Notes: a model not told the origin generated them from the sequence alone. Positions 35,539-45,325 are shown, counted from the first letter of the stretch. The stretch: DNA of 64,000 nucleotides from Anianabacter salinae (GCF_019061145.1 NZ_JAHQZS010000005.1:248001-312000); one strand, 5' to 3'. Numbers and translations are program-made.

Positions 35539-36033
35539 TCAGGCCACGATGACCCGCGTGTCGTAGCCGATGCGCGGGGCGATCCAGCGCAGGTCATCCG
35601 GGCGCAGGGCGATGCAACCTGCCGTGGGGTGGCCGGGCTTGCGCCACTGGTGAATGAAGATCGCCGACCCGGCCCCGCGTTCGGCCTGCGGCCAGTTCCA
35701 ATCCAGAATGAAAACAAGATCATAAAGCGGATCCGCGCGGCGGAGCCGTTCGTGGCTGTGCGGATAAGGCGCGCGAACCATGAGGTTGTAATCCTCATCG
35801 CGCGGATCATCCGACCACAGATCGCCCGGCAGGATCGGCACCGCCCAGTCGCAGGGTTGCGCCAGCCGGTCGGGGCGATACAGGCACCCGACGATGCGGT
35901 GAATGCCGCGCGGGGTGGCACCGTCGCCTTCGCGCTTGTCGTCCGTGATGCCGCCGCGTCCGATACTGCAGGGAAACACCCGCCCCCGGAACCGCAGCCC
36001 GCGCGGGGTCAGCACCATGTCGTTCGGCGTCAT
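35539..36033 (-). CDS. L,D-transpeptidase family (YkuD) protein
   Basis: A 164-aa protein with the YkuD catalytic core [18 protein letters not shown], with His128 and nucleophile Cys140. It is preceded by [20 protein letters not shown], the substrate-binding strand of the family. Such enzymes make 3-3 peptidoglycan cross-links or attach proteins to peptidoglycan. No signal peptide or membrane segment is obvious, which is odd for a periplasmic enzyme. The ATG overlaps the stop of the luciferase-like gene by 4 nt. Confidence 0.88.
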   Translation of the reverse strand: MTPNDMVLTPRGLRFRGRVFPCSIGRGGITDDKREGDGATPRGIHRIVGCLYRPDRLAQPCDWAVPILPGDLWSDDPRDEDYNLMVRAPYPHSHERLRRADPLYDLVFILDWNWPQAERGAGSAIFIHQWRKPGHPTAGCIALRPDDLRWIAPRIGYDTRVIVA

Positions 36034-37031
36034 GCGGCGATGCTCGTCCCGATGTGCTGCATCGCGTCCGCCGCGATCTCGAACGACCGCAGCCGCGCGG
36101 CGTGGTCGTGGATCTGGCCCGTCAGGATCACCTCGTCGGGGGCATGTTCGTCGATCAGCGCCTGAAGCTGGCGCTGCACCGATCCGGGCGACCCGACGGC
36201 AGTGACCGACAGCGCCTCATCCACCGCGCGGCGGATGCCTGCGCCGATCTCGGCGTCGATGTCGCGCACCGGGGCGGGCAGCTTGCCCGGCTTGCCCATC
36301 CGCAGGCGCGCAAAGGCCTGCTGCATCGTGGTGCGCAAGTAAGCGCCCTCGGCATCGGTGTCGGCACCGAAGACGTTGATCGCCAGCATGAAATGCGGCT
36401 CTTGCAGGTGCTGCGACGGCTGGAAATACCGCCGGTAGGTCTCGCGCGCTTGCGTCAGCGCGGCGGGGGCGAAATGCGAGGCAAAGGCATAGGGCAGGCC
36501 GAAATGCGCCGCGACCTGTGCGCCATACAGCGACGACCCAAGAATCCAGAGCGGCACGTTGGTGTCTTGGCCGGGATGCGCGTTGATCGTCGCGCCGTCG
36601 CGTTCCGGTCCAAGCAACGCCAGAAGCTGCGCCACATCATCGGGAAAGCGTTCCGATTTCTCGGAACTCGCGCCAAGTGCGCGCATCACCGCCATGTCAC
36701 CACCCGGCGCGCGTCCCAGCCCAAGGTCGATGCGCGGGCCGTGGATCGTGGCGAGCGTGCCGAACGCCTCGGCCACCGTCAGGGCGGCGTGGTTCGGCAG
36801 CATGATGCCGCCCGCGCCGACACGGATCGTCCTGGTGGCGTTGGCGACATGACCGATCAGCACGGCGGTCGCGGAGGACGCGATGCCGGGCATGTTGTGA
36901 TGCTCGGCCAGCCAGTGGCGGTGATAGCCCCAACGCTCTGCGTGCTGCGCCAGATCGACCGTGTTGGCGATGGCGTCGGCGGCGGTGGACCCCTCGGGCA
37001 CGGGGCAAAGATCGAGAACGGAATACTGCAT
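36030..37031 (-). CDS. LLM-class flavin-dependent oxidoreductase
   Basis: A 333-aa luciferase-like monooxygenase fold protein. Signatures include [22 protein letters not shown]-like [31 protein letters not shown]-like [33 protein letters not shown] and [16 protein letters not shown]. It binds FMN and oxidises an unknown substrate with oxygen. It is close to the MsnO8/YhbW subgroup. Coupled by overlap to the downstream L,D-transpeptidase gene. Confidence 0.9.
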   Translation of the reverse strand: MQYSVLDLCPVPEGSTAADAIANTVDLAQHAERWGYHRHWLAEHHNMPGIASSATAVLIGHVANATRTIRVGAGGIMLPNHAALTVAEAFGTLATIHGPRIDLGLGRAPGGDMAVMRALGASSEKSERFPDDVAQLLALLGPERDGATINAHPGQDTNVPLWILGSSLYGAQVAAHFGLPYAFASHFAPAALTQARETYRRYFQPSQHLQEPHFMLAINVFGADTDAEGAYLRTTMQQAFARLRMGKPGKLPAPVRDIDAEIGAGIRRAVDEALSVTAVGSPGSVQRQLQALIDEHAPDEVILTGQIHDHAARLRSFEIAADAMQHIGTSIAA

Positions 37032-37077
37032 GGCGATGCCTCCTGACCCTCAAGCTAGGGGTTCCGGCGGGCAGAGT

Positions 37078-38166
37078 TTAGAGGATGTGGCCGGATTTCT
37101 TCGCCTTGGTGTCGAGATACCGGGCGTTCAGCGGGTTCAGGCCGACCTTGAGGGGCACCCTTTCCGTCACCGTCAGCCCGTATGCGTTCATCATATCGAC
37201 CTTGGCCGGGTTGTTCGTCAGCAGGCGCACCTGTGAAAACCCCATGCGCCGCAGGATGTCGGCGCCGATACGGAAATCGCGCTCGTCATCCTCGAACCCA
37301 AGGCGGTGGTTCGCCTCGACGGTGTCAAAGCCCTGATCCTGCAACGAATAGGCGCGCATCTTGTTGGCAAGGCCGATGCCGCGTCCTTCCTGGCTGAGAT
37401 ACAGCAGCACGCCCGATCCGTTCTCGCCCATCCGGGCCAGCGCGGCGCGCAGTTGCGGGCCGCAGTCGCATTTCAGGCTGCCCATCAGATCGCCGGTGAA
37501 GCAGGCCGAATGCAGCCGCGCCAGCACCGGCGCGCTGCGGTCGGGGCGGCCGATCTCGACGGCATAGTGTTCCTCGGCGCCGTCTTCGGGGCGGAAGACG
37601 TGCAGACGGCCCGCCTCGGACACCTCGAGCGGGACGCGGGCGCTGATGATGGAATGCAGCGGCGACAGCACGTCCGCCAGCGCCTCGGCATCGGCCAGCG
37701 CCACCTGCGTGAGCGCGTGATCTCGCGCCAGCGCGGCGGCATCGTTCAGTTCCAGCACCAACGCGGCGGGCAGCAGGCGCGATGCCTTGGCGAGCGCTAT
37801 CGCGGCGCGGGCATAGCGCGCCTCTCCGCCGCGCGCGGTCGTCAACGGCCCCTTCATGGGCCGCGCAAGATCGTCGGCGGGGTCGGCGACTGCGGCGATC
37901 CAGTCGGCATCGGCGTCTTGCGGCACCTCGATCCGGGCCAGATCACCGTCGTAGACCCGCGCCTTGAGCGTGGCCGCCCGACGCGCCGTCACCGCCAGAA
38001 CCGGCGCCCCAAGGCCCCGCAGATCGGCCAGCCGCGCGGGTGTCAGGGTTTCGGCAGCAATCACGATCGCCCCGGCTGCCCTGTCCGTCAGCACTACGGG
38101 CACACCCATCCGCAGGTCGGCGCGGGCGCGGGCAATGGTTTCAACGGGGCTGGGGTTAAGCGGCAT
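37078..38166 (-). CDS. ribA: GTP cyclohydrolase II (riboflavin synthesis), with extended N-terminus
   Basis: Catalyses the first step of riboflavin synthesis from GTP. The C-terminal 200 residues hold the zinc ligands [16 protein letters not shown], the catalytic [18 protein letters not shown] and [18 protein letters not shown]. The N-terminal 160 residues look like a degraded 3,4-dihydroxybutanone-4-phosphate synthase domain: it starts [18 protein letters not shown] but lacks the acidic metal site, as in many alphaproteobacterial RibA proteins. A separate ribB is then needed and is not in this window. It stands alone, divergent from the response regulator. Confidence 0.9.
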   Translation of the reverse strand: MPLNPSPVETIARARADLRMGVPVVLTDRAAGAIVIAAETLTPARLADLRGLGAPVLAVTARRAATLKARVYDGDLARIEVPQDADADWIAAVADPADDLARPMKGPLTTARGGEARYARAAIALAKASRLLPAALVLELNDAAALARDHALTQVALADAEALADVLSPLHSIISARVPLEVSEAGRLHVFRPEDGAEEHYAVEIGRPDRSAPVLARLHSACFTGDLMGSLKCDCGPQLRAALARMGENGSGVLLYLSQEGRGIGLANKMRAYSLQDQGFDTVEANHRLGFEDDERDFRIGADILRRMGFSQVRLLTNNPAKVDMMNAYGLTVTERVPLKVGLNPLNARYLDTKAKKSGHIL

Positions 38167-38308
38167 CGGGCGGTCCTGACAGGCATCACGCCCTCAAATA
38201 TGAAACAAACCGCCCCATGTCGACACGACCGCGTGATGCGCTTGCAGCATAGCTTGCCGGGGACGTGATTGCCTAACACTTCACTCCCACAAAGTTGAGG
38301 AGGCTTGA

Positions 38309-38995
38309 ATGAGCAACCTGAAGAAAATCCTTCTGGTCGATGACGATGACGACCTGCGCGAGGCATTGAGCGAGCAGTTGGTGGACACCGACGACTTCGA
38401 CGTGTTCGAGGCCGCCGATGGCCATGACGCGATGGAGAAGATCAAGGCCGGGCACTTCGATCTGGTGATCCTGGACGTCGGCCTTCCCGACACCGACGGA
38501 CGCGAGCTGTGCCGCAAGATGCGAAAGCAGGGCGTCAAATGCCCGCTGATCATGCTGACCGGACACGACAGCGACAGCGACACGATCCTTGGCCTCGACT
38601 CGGGCGCGAACGACTATGTCACCAAGCCGTTCAAGTTCCCGGTGCTTCTGGCCCGCATCCGTGCGCAGCTTCGCCAGCATGAACAGTCCGAAGACGCGGT
38701 GTTCACGCTGGGTCCGTACACCTTCAAGCCCGCGATGAAGCTGCTTCTGACCGAGGACGAAAAGAAGATCCGTCTGACCGAGAAAGAGACGAATATCCTC
38801 AAGTTCCTCTACCGCGCGTCCGAAGGCGTTGTGCCGCGCGATGTGCTGTTGCACGAGGTCTGGGGCTACAACGCGGGTGTCACGACGCATACGCTGGAAA
38901 CCCACATCTACCGGCTGCGTCAGAAAATTGAACCAGACCCGTCCAACGCGCGATTGCTGGTGACGGAGAGCGGCGGCTACAGGCTCGTCGCCTGA
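38309..38995 (+). CDS. cenR: OmpR-family response regulator, CenR-like
   Basis: A 228-aa response regulator. The receiver (1-120) has the acidic pocket LLVDDDDDLREAL, phospho-Asp in LVILDVGLPDTDGRE, Thr in MLTGHD and Lys in VTKPFKF. The winged helix follows (GPYTFKPAMKLLLTED to ETHIYRLRQKIEPDPSNARL). The text closely follows CenR of Caulobacter and Rhodobacter, which controls envelope integrity and is essential there. No histidine kinase is adjacent; cenK is usually unlinked. GAGGAGGCTTGA precedes the ATG and a strong terminator follows. Confidence 0.85.
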   Translation: MSNLKKILLVDDDDDLREALSEQLVDTDDFDVFEAADGHDAMEKIKAGHFDLVILDVGLPDTDGRELCRKMRKQGVKCPLIMLTGHDSDSDTILGLDSGANDYVTKPFKFPVLLARIRAQLRQHEQSEDAVFTLGPYTFKPAMKLLLTEDEKKIRLTEKETNILKFLYRASEGVVPRDVLLHEVWGYNAGVTTHTLETHIYRLRQKIEPDPSNARLLVTESGGYRLVA

Positions 38996-39091
38996 TCGCG
39001 GTAAGAGTTTCTTGATCCCTGCCGTTGTAGGGATTGAAGGCGAAAGAACCCTCTCATGCCGGGGTTATGGCATGAACCTCCCTGTTGGACT

Positions 39092-39120
39092 GGCCCCGGC
39101 TTCGCGCCGGGGCCTTTTTT
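39092..39120 (+). terminator. Rho-independent terminator after response regulator
   Basis: Perfect 9-bp stem GGCCCCGGC with GCCGGGGCC, loop TTCGC, then six T. It runs up to the stop codon of the convergent hydroxylase gene. Confidence 0.95.
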
Positions 39121-41024
39121 CATGCCGCGTCGCTTTGCGCCTCGGACTGCGGCAGGAAAATGCCGCCAAGGAAGGTTGCAAGTTCAGCGTGCGCGTCAAG
39201 CGGCAGGACATGCGCGACGTGCTGGTCGGGGCGCACGATCACCAGCGCTCCGCGCTTTCGGTCGATGCCGCGCGTGTCGTAGATGTCGGCGCGGGGATCG
39301 GCGCAGAACGCCTTTTCATAGTCGTGCAGGCCCAGCCGCCCCTTTGCCGGGAACAGCAGCGGTGGCAGATCGTTCACCGTCATCTCGCGGTGCGGTGTCT
39401 GGAACACGCCGCGCAGGTCGAACAGGTTGTCGATGTCCTGCCCCTCGGGTGTGTGCCGCAGCAGCGGCGAGCGGGGATCGGCTTGCAGGAAGTCGCACAA
39501 GGCCGTCAGGTCTCCGTCCCGCCCGGCAAAGGCGAACAGTCGCCAGCGCCCGTCCGCTGTGACCGTGTGGCCAAGGTGCAGCGGCTTGCCATCCGCCATG
39601 CGGATCACCGGGGCCGAGTGGAACCGCTTGCCGATGATGAACCCGCTGGCAAGGGTTTGGTGCGTGGCTTCGGCCGTCAGGCGCGAGGGCGCGTAACCCT
39701 CTTCCGTTCCGGCGGTGTATCGCCCGCTCTTGATGAAGTAGCGGCGGAAGGCGTCGGGATCGACGCCCGCTTCGGTGCCCGAGGCTGCGCGCTTGCTGAT
39801 CATGCTGGCCCATTCGCGGTCGAAGTCGATCAGCGCCTGCGCGATGCCCTGCCGTTCGTCCGTATAGCTGTGCAGCAGGCTGGCATCCGCTTGCCCGCGC
39901 AGCACCGCCGCCAGCTTCCAGCCAAGGTTGAAGGCGTCGCGCATCGACACGTTCATGCCTTGCCCGGCCTTGGGGCTGTGGGTGTGGCAGGCGTCGCCTG
40001 CGATGAACACGCGCGGGGTGCGGGTTGGGGCCAGATCCTGCGGCACATCATCGAAGCGGTCACACAGGCGCTGGCCGATCTGGTAACAGGACCACCAGGC
40101 GACATCCTTCACCTCGAAGCGGTAGGGGCGAAAGATGCGCTGCGCCGCCGCGATCAGCTTGTCCGCCGTGATGTCACGGGCCGACACGCGCTCGTCCTCG
40201 CCCAGCTTGTCCAGTTCGACGTAGATGCGGGCGAGGTAACCGCCTTCGCGCGGGATCAGGACGATGTTGCCGTCCTGCGGCGACTGGATCAGCGCCTTGC
40301 GGCGGATGTCAGGGAAATCGGTGTCGCAAAGCACGTCCATCACGCCCCAGGCGACATTGGCCGAGTCGCCCCTAAGCGTCTGCCCGATGGCCGTGCTCAC
40401 GCCGCTTCGGGCCCCGTCGCAGCCGACGACATACCGCGCGCGCACGGTTTCCGTCTGCCCGGCATGATCGGGGTCCGTGCGCTCCAGCGTGACGGTTACG
40501 GGATAATCGCCTGTCCCGATCTCCAGCCCGGCAAAGCGGCGGGAATAATTTGGCTCCATCCGGTGTGGGCTGTTGCGCATCACCTCGAGATAGCGGTCAT
40601 GCACGCGCGCCTGGTTCAGGATGACATGCGGAAATTCCGAAAGCCCGTCCTCGGTATCGTCGATGATGCTGGCGCGGGCGATGCCGGTTCCGTCACCGTC
40701 CGGTCGCCAGAATGAGGTTTCGTTGACCCAATAGGCTTCGCGCAGCACCTCTTCGGCGAAGCCGAAGGCGTTGAACATCTCGACCGTGCGGCAGGCGATG
40801 CCGTCCGCTTGCCCAAGCTCCAGCGGGCCATCCTTTTGCTCGACGATGGCGGTGCGGATGCCGGGGAATTGCGCCATCTGCGCGGCCAGCGTCAGACCGG
40901 CAGGGCCGCAGCCGACGATCAGGACATCGACGTCGGCGGGCAGGGCGTCGTTCCGGTCGCCGTCGGGCATGGCTGGCGCAATACGAGGATCGCCCGCGCG
41001 AAAGCCGTTCAGATGGAATTGCAT
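39120..41024 (-). CDS. FAD-dependent aromatic hydroxylase (3-hydroxybenzoate 4-monooxygenase-like)
   Basis: A 634-aa class A flavoprotein monooxygenase. The FAD Rossmann motif VLIVGCGPAGLTLAAQMAQ, the DG motif VVGCDGARSGVS, and the GD motif VFIAGDACHTHSPKAGQGMN are present. A thioredoxin-like C-terminal domain of about 170 residues follows, as in phenol 2-monooxygenase and MobA, so a hydroxybenzoate or phenol is the likely substrate. I chose the ATG at 41024 after GGAGGGAG. No ring-cleavage genes are nearby. An AT-rich palindrome just upstream suggests repressor control. Confidence 0.88.
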   Translation of the reverse strand: MQFHLNGFRAGDPRIAPAMPDGDRNDALPADVDVLIVGCGPAGLTLAAQMAQFPGIRTAIVEQKDGPLELGQADGIACRTVEMFNAFGFAEEVLREAYWVNETSFWRPDGDGTGIARASIIDDTEDGLSEFPHVILNQARVHDRYLEVMRNSPHRMEPNYSRRFAGLEIGTGDYPVTVTLERTDPDHAGQTETVRARYVVGCDGARSGVSTAIGQTLRGDSANVAWGVMDVLCDTDFPDIRRKALIQSPQDGNIVLIPREGGYLARIYVELDKLGEDERVSARDITADKLIAAAQRIFRPYRFEVKDVAWWSCYQIGQRLCDRFDDVPQDLAPTRTPRVFIAGDACHTHSPKAGQGMNVSMRDAFNLGWKLAAVLRGQADASLLHSYTDERQGIAQALIDFDREWASMISKRAASGTEAGVDPDAFRRYFIKSGRYTAGTEEGYAPSRLTAEATHQTLASGFIIGKRFHSAPVIRMADGKPLHLGHTVTADGRWRLFAFAGRDGDLTALCDFLQADPRSPLLRHTPEGQDIDNLFDLRGVFQTPHREMTVNDLPPLLFPAKGRLGLHDYEKAFCADPRADIYDTRGIDRKRGALVIVRPDQHVAHVLPLDAHAELATFLGGIFLPQSEAQSDAA

Positions 41025-41045
41025 GGCGCTCCCTCCAATATGATA

Positions 41046-41057
41046 AGTAAACTTACT
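41046..41057. promoter_or_regulatory. Palindromic candidate operator upstream of aromatic hydroxylase
   Basis: AGTAA-AC-TTACT at 41046-41057 sits 22 nt before the hydroxylase start codon in a short AT-rich stretch. It is the size and place expected for a MarR- or TetR-type repressor site. No such regulator gene is adjacent. Confidence 0.4.
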
Positions 41058-41111
41058 ATATGGCCAAGCCCACGTCAACGGATTGATACGCGCACTTACA
41101 ATGCCCGGAGA

Positions 41112-41915
41112 TCAGTCTTCCAGAAAGCTGACCTCGCCCAGCCGCTCGTCCCGGTGCACCGAAATCTCATCGCCCTTGCGGAAAAAGCGGAAACAGCCGC
41201 CATAGGCGGTCAGAAGGCACAGGCGGCCGTCCGGTTCCAGCTCCCAGTCGCCGGAGATTTCGGTGATCTCTCCGTCCCGCACGATGTCGCCGGAGACGCC
41301 GCCGCTGCGGGTGAACAGCAGGTCCGCCGAGAACGCAGCACCGCCAAAGGCCAGCCGACGCTCGAACAGGATTTCCTCGACCTCGCCCGCGATCAGCGAA
41401 TCGCGGGGCGGGCGCCCGGCGTCGGCCTGAGGGCCGCACAGGTCTGGCAGGGCCGAGATCGCGTCGCGCGACCCCGACAGCGGCGCAGTAAAGCTGAACG
41501 CATCGCTGCCCGAGCCAAGCGCCACCTTGGCGTCCGATCCGCCCATCAGTTGCTCGAGAAGGTCTGCATCGCGGTCCTGCCGCACCGGGGTCGAGAAATC
41601 GAAGTGGTCGGCATCGGCCAGCCGCCGCATCCGCAGGGTCACGGCGGGATTCTCGTCCACGGTCAGGCGAAGCTCGGGCGCGTCGTTGCCAAAGTCGCGC
41701 CCGGCAAAAGCGACGCGCAGGTGCAGCGGACCGCCAAGCGGCGCGCACGAGATCAGAAGACAGGTGTAATCGTCGTTCTCGTAATCGCTTCTGGGGCAGA
41801 TGGCCGCCCCGCGCCCGCCGTCATGGGAATAGGTTTCCCACCGGGGCGCGTCATCTTCTTGCGCCAGCACGGGGCTTGTGGCGACGGCAAGGCTCAGGAT
41901 CAAGGCTGCTCGCAT
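41112..41915 (-). CDS. Unrecognised exported protein
   Basis: A 267-aa exported protein. Signal peptide MRAALILSLAVATSPVLA is cleaved before QEDDAPRWETYS. The mature part has Cys pairs (AICPRSD, TCLLISC) in the first third, a central acidic region, and a C-terminal unit GDWELEPDGRLCLLTAYGGC with two more Cys. Strand-rich periodicity suggests a beta-sandwich. It is transcribed toward the hydroxylase 3' direction but separated from its start by an 87-nt gap holding the palindrome. No family recognised. The ATG at 41915 begins the signal peptide directly. Confidence 0.7.
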   Translation of the reverse strand: MRAALILSLAVATSPVLAQEDDAPRWETYSHDGGRGAAICPRSDYENDDYTCLLISCAPLGGPLHLRVAFAGRDFGNDAPELRLTVDENPAVTLRMRRLADADHFDFSTPVRQDRDADLLEQLMGGSDAKVALGSGSDAFSFTAPLSGSRDAISALPDLCGPQADAGRPPRDSLIAGEVEEILFERRLAFGGAAFSADLLFTRSGGVSGDIVRDGEITEISGDWELEPDGRLCLLTAYGGCFRFFRKGDEISVHRDERLGEVSFLED

Positions 41916-42074
41916 GGCGACTCTCTTGTTTTGATCCCAAGCGTGCCCGATGCCAGCCCCCCGGATCAAGCGGCGATGGGCGAAACACCGCCAGACACTG
42001 CAACGCAAGGTTCCCCGAAGGCCAAACGCGCGGTAAATGCCATGAAGACAGTCATACCTCCGCCGGAGACATCC

Positions 42075-42539
42075 ATGCGCGTTCTTGCCCTGCTGGCCTT
42101 GATCCTGTCGCTTGCCGCCTGCGGGTCCGGCCCCAAGCCTGCCGAGGTCAGTCGAGACGTGCCGCTCTATCCCGGAGAGACGCCCGAAATCCGCGTGCTG
42201 GTGAACAAGTACGCGGACCTCTACGAGGTGCCGCGCCCTTTGGTGCACCGGGTCATCCAGCGCGAAAGCGATTACCGCCCCGCCGCGCGCAACGGTCCCT
42301 ACTACGGCATGATGCAGATCCTGCCGCAGACAGCGCGAACCATGGGCCATCGCGGCCCGCCGGAAGAGTTGTTGTCGGCGGACGAGAACCTGAAATGGGC
42401 GGTGAAATATCTGCGCGGGGCGTGGCTGGTGTCGGACGGCGACCACGATACCGCCGTCGGCTGGTACGCGCGCGGCTACTACTACGAGGCCAAGCGACGC
42501 GGGTTGCTGGTCGAGACGGGACTGCGCCCTGCGGGTTGA
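42075..42539 (+). CDS. Lytic transglycosylase, SLT-domain lipoprotein
   Basis: A 154-aa lipoprotein. Lipobox LILSLAACGSG is near residue 16. The SLT/lysozyme-like domain follows, with catalytic Glu in RVIQRESDYRP, the GLMQI-equivalent YYGMMQILPQTARTMG, and WAVKYLRGA...TAVGWYARGYYYEAKRRG near the end. It cleaves peptidoglycan to 1,6-anhydromuropeptides at the outer membrane. I chose the ATG at 42075 for GGAGACATCC and the signal peptide. It is small, little more than the catalytic core. Confidence 0.9.
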   Translation: MRVLALLALILSLAACGSGPKPAEVSRDVPLYPGETPEIRVLVNKYADLYEVPRPLVHRVIQRESDYRPAARNGPYYGMMQILPQTARTMGHRGPPEELLSADENLKWAVKYLRGAWLVSDGDHDTAVGWYARGYYYEAKRRGLLVETGLRPAG

Positions 42540-42560
42540 TGGGGCAGGGGGCGGCGGTTA

Positions 42561-42574
42561 GGGTCGCGCGACCC
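42561..42574. repeat. 14-bp perfect palindrome between transglycosylase and xth
   Basis: GGGTCGCGCGACCC lies 20 nt before the exonuclease start. It may form a short hairpin in the leader or be a protein site. Too short to assign. Confidence 0.35.
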
Positions 42575-42593
42575 TGACGCCGGAGCCTTTGCC

Positions 42594-43382
42594 ATGACCT
42601 TTACCGTTGCCACCTGGAACATCAATTCGGTGCGCCTGCGGGCGGGGCTGGTCGAGCGTCTGCTGACCGAGGAGGCGCCGGACATCCTGTGCCTGCAAGA
42701 GTGCAAGTCCCCCGTCGAGAAGATGCCGTTCGACCAGTTCGCGGCGCTGGGCTACACGCACGCCGTCGCGCGCGGGCAAAAGGGCTACAACGGCGTTGCG
42801 ATCCTGTCGAAGCTGCCGATCGAGGATGCGGGCCACCGCGATTTCGTTGGCAAGGGTGATGCCCGCCACGTCGCCGTACGGCTGGAGAACGGCGTGACGA
42901 TCCACAACTACTACATCCCGGCGGGCGGCGACGTTCCCGACCGCGCGGTGAACGACAAGTTCGGCCACAAGCTCGATTTCCTGACCGAGATGCGCGACTG
43001 GTTCCACGGCGAGGCCCCGGCGAAATCCATCCTTGTCGGCGATCTGAACATCGCCCCGCGCGAGGATGACGTCTGGGGCCACAAGGAGCTGTTGAAGGTC
43101 GTCAGCCACACCCCGATCGAGGTCGAACACCTTGGCGCGGCGCAGGATGCGGGCGGATGGGTCGACGTGACGCGGCAGGACATCCCCGAGGGGCGGCTTT
43201 ACAGCTGGTGGTCCTACCGCGCGAAGGATTGGGAAGCGGCGGACAAGGGGCGGCGGCTCGACCATGTCTGGGCCACATCCGATATCTCGAACGCGGCTCA
43301 TGGCTCGCGCATCCTGAAAGCCGTGCGCGGCTGGGATGGCCCATCGGATCACGCGCCGGTCTTTGCGACGTTCGATCTGTAA
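42594..43382 (+). CDS. xth: Exodeoxyribonuclease III (AP endonuclease)
   Basis: Cuts abasic sites and trims 3' ends in base-excision repair. The 262-aa protein has the Mg2+-site motifs TWNINSVRLR, LCLQECKSPVEKMP, the catalytic SILVGDLNIAPREDDVW, and the C-terminal RRLDHVWAT...SDHAPVFATF with the catalytic His. GGAG lies 9 nt before the ATG. Confidence 0.95.
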   Translation: MTFTVATWNINSVRLRAGLVERLLTEEAPDILCLQECKSPVEKMPFDQFAALGYTHAVARGQKGYNGVAILSKLPIEDAGHRDFVGKGDARHVAVRLENGVTIHNYYIPAGGDVPDRAVNDKFGHKLDFLTEMRDWFHGEAPAKSILVGDLNIAPREDDVWGHKELLKVVSHTPIEVEHLGAAQDAGGWVDVTRQDIPEGRLYSWWSYRAKDWEAADKGRRLDHVWATSDISNAAHGSRILKAVRGWDGPSDHAPVFATFDL

Positions 43383-43491
43383 ATTCCCGCCCGCCGGACC
43401 TGCGCAGACGGGGTCGATGTTCTTCTGCCCCCTTCAACTTCGCGCGTTCGGCGATCATATAGGGGCGGACTTTGGTTCAAAGAGGTAAGCG

Positions 43492-44397
43492 ATGCTGGAA
43501 CTCGGCGGCGGCGCAGCGCAGGCACAAGACGATCTGGTCAAGGACGGGTCCGAAGCGACCTTCATGCAGGATGTGATCGAAGCCTCGAAAGAGGTGCCGA
43601 TCATCGTCGATTTCTGGGCGCCCTGGTGCGGCCCCTGCAAGACGCTTGGCCCGATGCTGGAATCCGCCGTCAAGGGCGCGGCCGGCAAGGTGAAGATGGT
43701 CAAGATCAACGTGGACGAGGCGCCGCAGATTTCTGCGCAGCTTCGCATCCAGTCGATTCCGACCGTCTATGCCTTTCACGACGGCCAGCCGGTCGACGGA
43801 TTTCAGGGCGCGGTCAGCCAGTCCGAGATCATGGCGTTCGTCCAGCGCCTGTCCGGCATGGCGGGGGATGGCGGTCTTGGTGAGGCGGTCGCCGCCGCAG
43901 AAGAGATGCTGGAACAGGGCGCCGTCGCAGACGCGATCGAGACTTTCGCCGCGATCCTGCAAGAAGACCCGCTGAACGCCGCTGCCTATGGCGGGATGGT
44001 GCGCGCGCATATCGCCGCAGACGATCTGGCGCAGGCCGAGGCGATCCTGAACGGCGCGCCGGTCGAGATTTCCAAGGCCCCCGAACTGGAAGCCGCGCAT
44101 GCGCAACTGCAGCTCAAGAAGCAGGCGGCAGGCGTCGGCCCGGTGGGCGAGTTGACCGCCAAGGTCGAGGCGAACCCCGGCGATCTGCAGGCGCGGTTCG
44201 ATCTGGCGCAGGCGCTTCAGGCGAGCGGGCGCACCGAAGAGGCCATCGACGAATTGCTCGAGGTGTTCCGCCGGGATCGCGAGTGGAACGAAGGCGCTGC
44301 AAAACAGCAGCTTTTCACCATATTCGACTCGCTTCCGGCCAAGGATCCGATCGTGCAGAAGGGCCGCCGCAAGCTGTCTTCGATGATATTTGCCTGA
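43492..44397 (+). CDS. CnoX-like thioredoxin-TPR chaperedoxin
   Basis: A 301-aa protein with an N-terminal thioredoxin domain (active site WAPWCGPCK, Cys46/Cys49; cis-Pro SIPTVYAF) and a C-terminal tetratricopeptide region (from about 125). This is the CnoX/YbbN layout. In E. coli CnoX the first active-site Cys is lost, whereas here the full WCGPC remains, as in Caulobacter, so it may keep redox activity as well as holdase function with GroEL. AGAGGTAAGCG precedes the ATG. It heads a run with the LON-like and Trm112-like genes. Confidence 0.92.
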   Translation: MLELGGGAAQAQDDLVKDGSEATFMQDVIEASKEVPIIVDFWAPWCGPCKTLGPMLESAVKGAAGKVKMVKINVDEAPQISAQLRIQSIPTVYAFHDGQPVDGFQGAVSQSEIMAFVQRLSGMAGDGGLGEAVAAAEEMLEQGAVADAIETFAAILQEDPLNAAAYGGMVRAHIAADDLAQAEAILNGAPVEISKAPELEAAHAQLQLKKQAAGVGPVGELTAKVEANPGDLQARFDLAQALQASGRTEEAIDELLEVFRRDREWNEGAAKQQLFTIFDSLPAKDPIVQKGRRKLSSMIFA

Positions 44398-44418
44398 TGC
44401 GTCCGGCGGCCTAGCTGC

Positions 44419-45060
44419 ATGGGTATGTTGGCGGCGATAGACCTTCCCAAGACACTACCTGTATTTCCGTTGCCCGGGGCGCTGCTCTTGCCCCGGTCGC
44501 GGCTTCCGTTGCACATCTTCGAGCCGCGTTACCTTGCGATGCTGGACGACACGCTCAAGACCCAGCACCGGCTGATCGGCATGGTTCAGCCTTACGGGCA
44601 AAGCGGCGAGCGACTGCATTCCATCGGCTGCGCCGGACGTCTGACGGCGTTCTCGGAAACCGAGGACGGGCGCTACATGGTCACCCTGTCGGGCGCGTCG
44701 AGGTTCCGCATCCGGCAGGAGATTGACGGCTTCACCCCCTATCGGCGCTGCGATGTGACATGGGACGGGTTCGAGCGGGATCTTGGCGCGACCGAGACCG
44801 ACGCCGGGTTCGACCGGTCGACCTTCCTGCCGCTTCTGGGCCGGTTCTTTGACGAACGCGGGCTCAAGACCGACTGGGAATCGCTGGAAGAAGCGGACGA
44901 CGAGCTGTTGATCAACTCGTTGTCGATGCTGTGCCCCTTCGACCCCGAGGACAAGCAGGCGCTGCTTGAGGCGCCGTCGCTGTCCACGCGGCGAGAAACG
45001 CTGGTGACCTTGATCGAGTTTTCGCTGCGTGGCGGATCGAACGAAGAGATGATGCAATGA
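44419..45060 (+). CDS. LON substrate-binding domain protein
   Basis: A 213-aa protein consisting only of the Lon N-terminal (PUA-like) substrate-binding domain: [54 protein letters not shown] and [17 protein letters not shown]. No AAA+ or protease domain follows. It probably binds unfolded or tagged proteins. The stop overlaps the Trm112-like start by 4 nt, and the CnoX-like gene is upstream, so a protein-quality-control cluster is plausible. Confidence 0.92.
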   Translation: MGMLAAIDLPKTLPVFPLPGALLLPRSRLPLHIFEPRYLAMLDDTLKTQHRLIGMVQPYGQSGERLHSIGCAGRLTAFSETEDGRYMVTLSGASRFRIRQEIDGFTPYRRCDVTWDGFERDLGATETDAGFDRSTFLPLLGRFFDERGLKTDWESLEEADDELLINSLSMLCPFDPEDKQALLEAPSLSTRRETLVTLIEFSLRGGSNEEMMQ

Positions 45061-45251
45061 CCGGCGACGCCCCGCGGGAACAGACCTATGATCGCCGGAT
45101 GCTCGAAGCGCTGGTGTGCCCGCAGACGCAAGCGCCCCTGTCCTTCGACGCCGAGCGGCTGGAACTGGTGTCCAAGGCGGCACACCTGGCCTATCCGATC
45201 CGCAACGGCATCCCCGTGATGCTGATCGACGAGGCGCGCCAGCTGGATTGA
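45057..45251 (+). CDS. Trm112-family protein
   Basis: A 64-aa Trm112/YcaR-type protein: [20 protein letters not shown], then [21 protein letters not shown]. Eukaryotic Trm112 activates several methyltransferases, while the role of bacterial homologues is uncertain. Only one Cys (LVCP) of the zinc set is present, as in many bacterial forms. It is translationally coupled to the LON-like gene. Confidence 0.9.
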   Translation: MTGDAPREQTYDRRMLEALVCPQTQAPLSFDAERLELVSKAAHLAYPIRNGIPVMLIDEARQLD

Positions 45252-45275
45252 TCCTGCCCTGAAGACCCGCGCATG

Positions 45276-45306
45276 AAAAAGGCCCCTGCATTGGCAGAGG
45301 CCTTTT
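45276..45306. terminator. Bidirectional terminator between Trm112-like gene and ctpA
   Basis: AAAAAGGCCCCTGC pairs with GGCAGAGGCCTTTT (one bulge), giving A- and T-runs on both sides. It sits between two convergent stop codons. Confidence 0.85.
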
Positions 45307-45325
45307 GTCGTTCTGCAAGTCCGCG

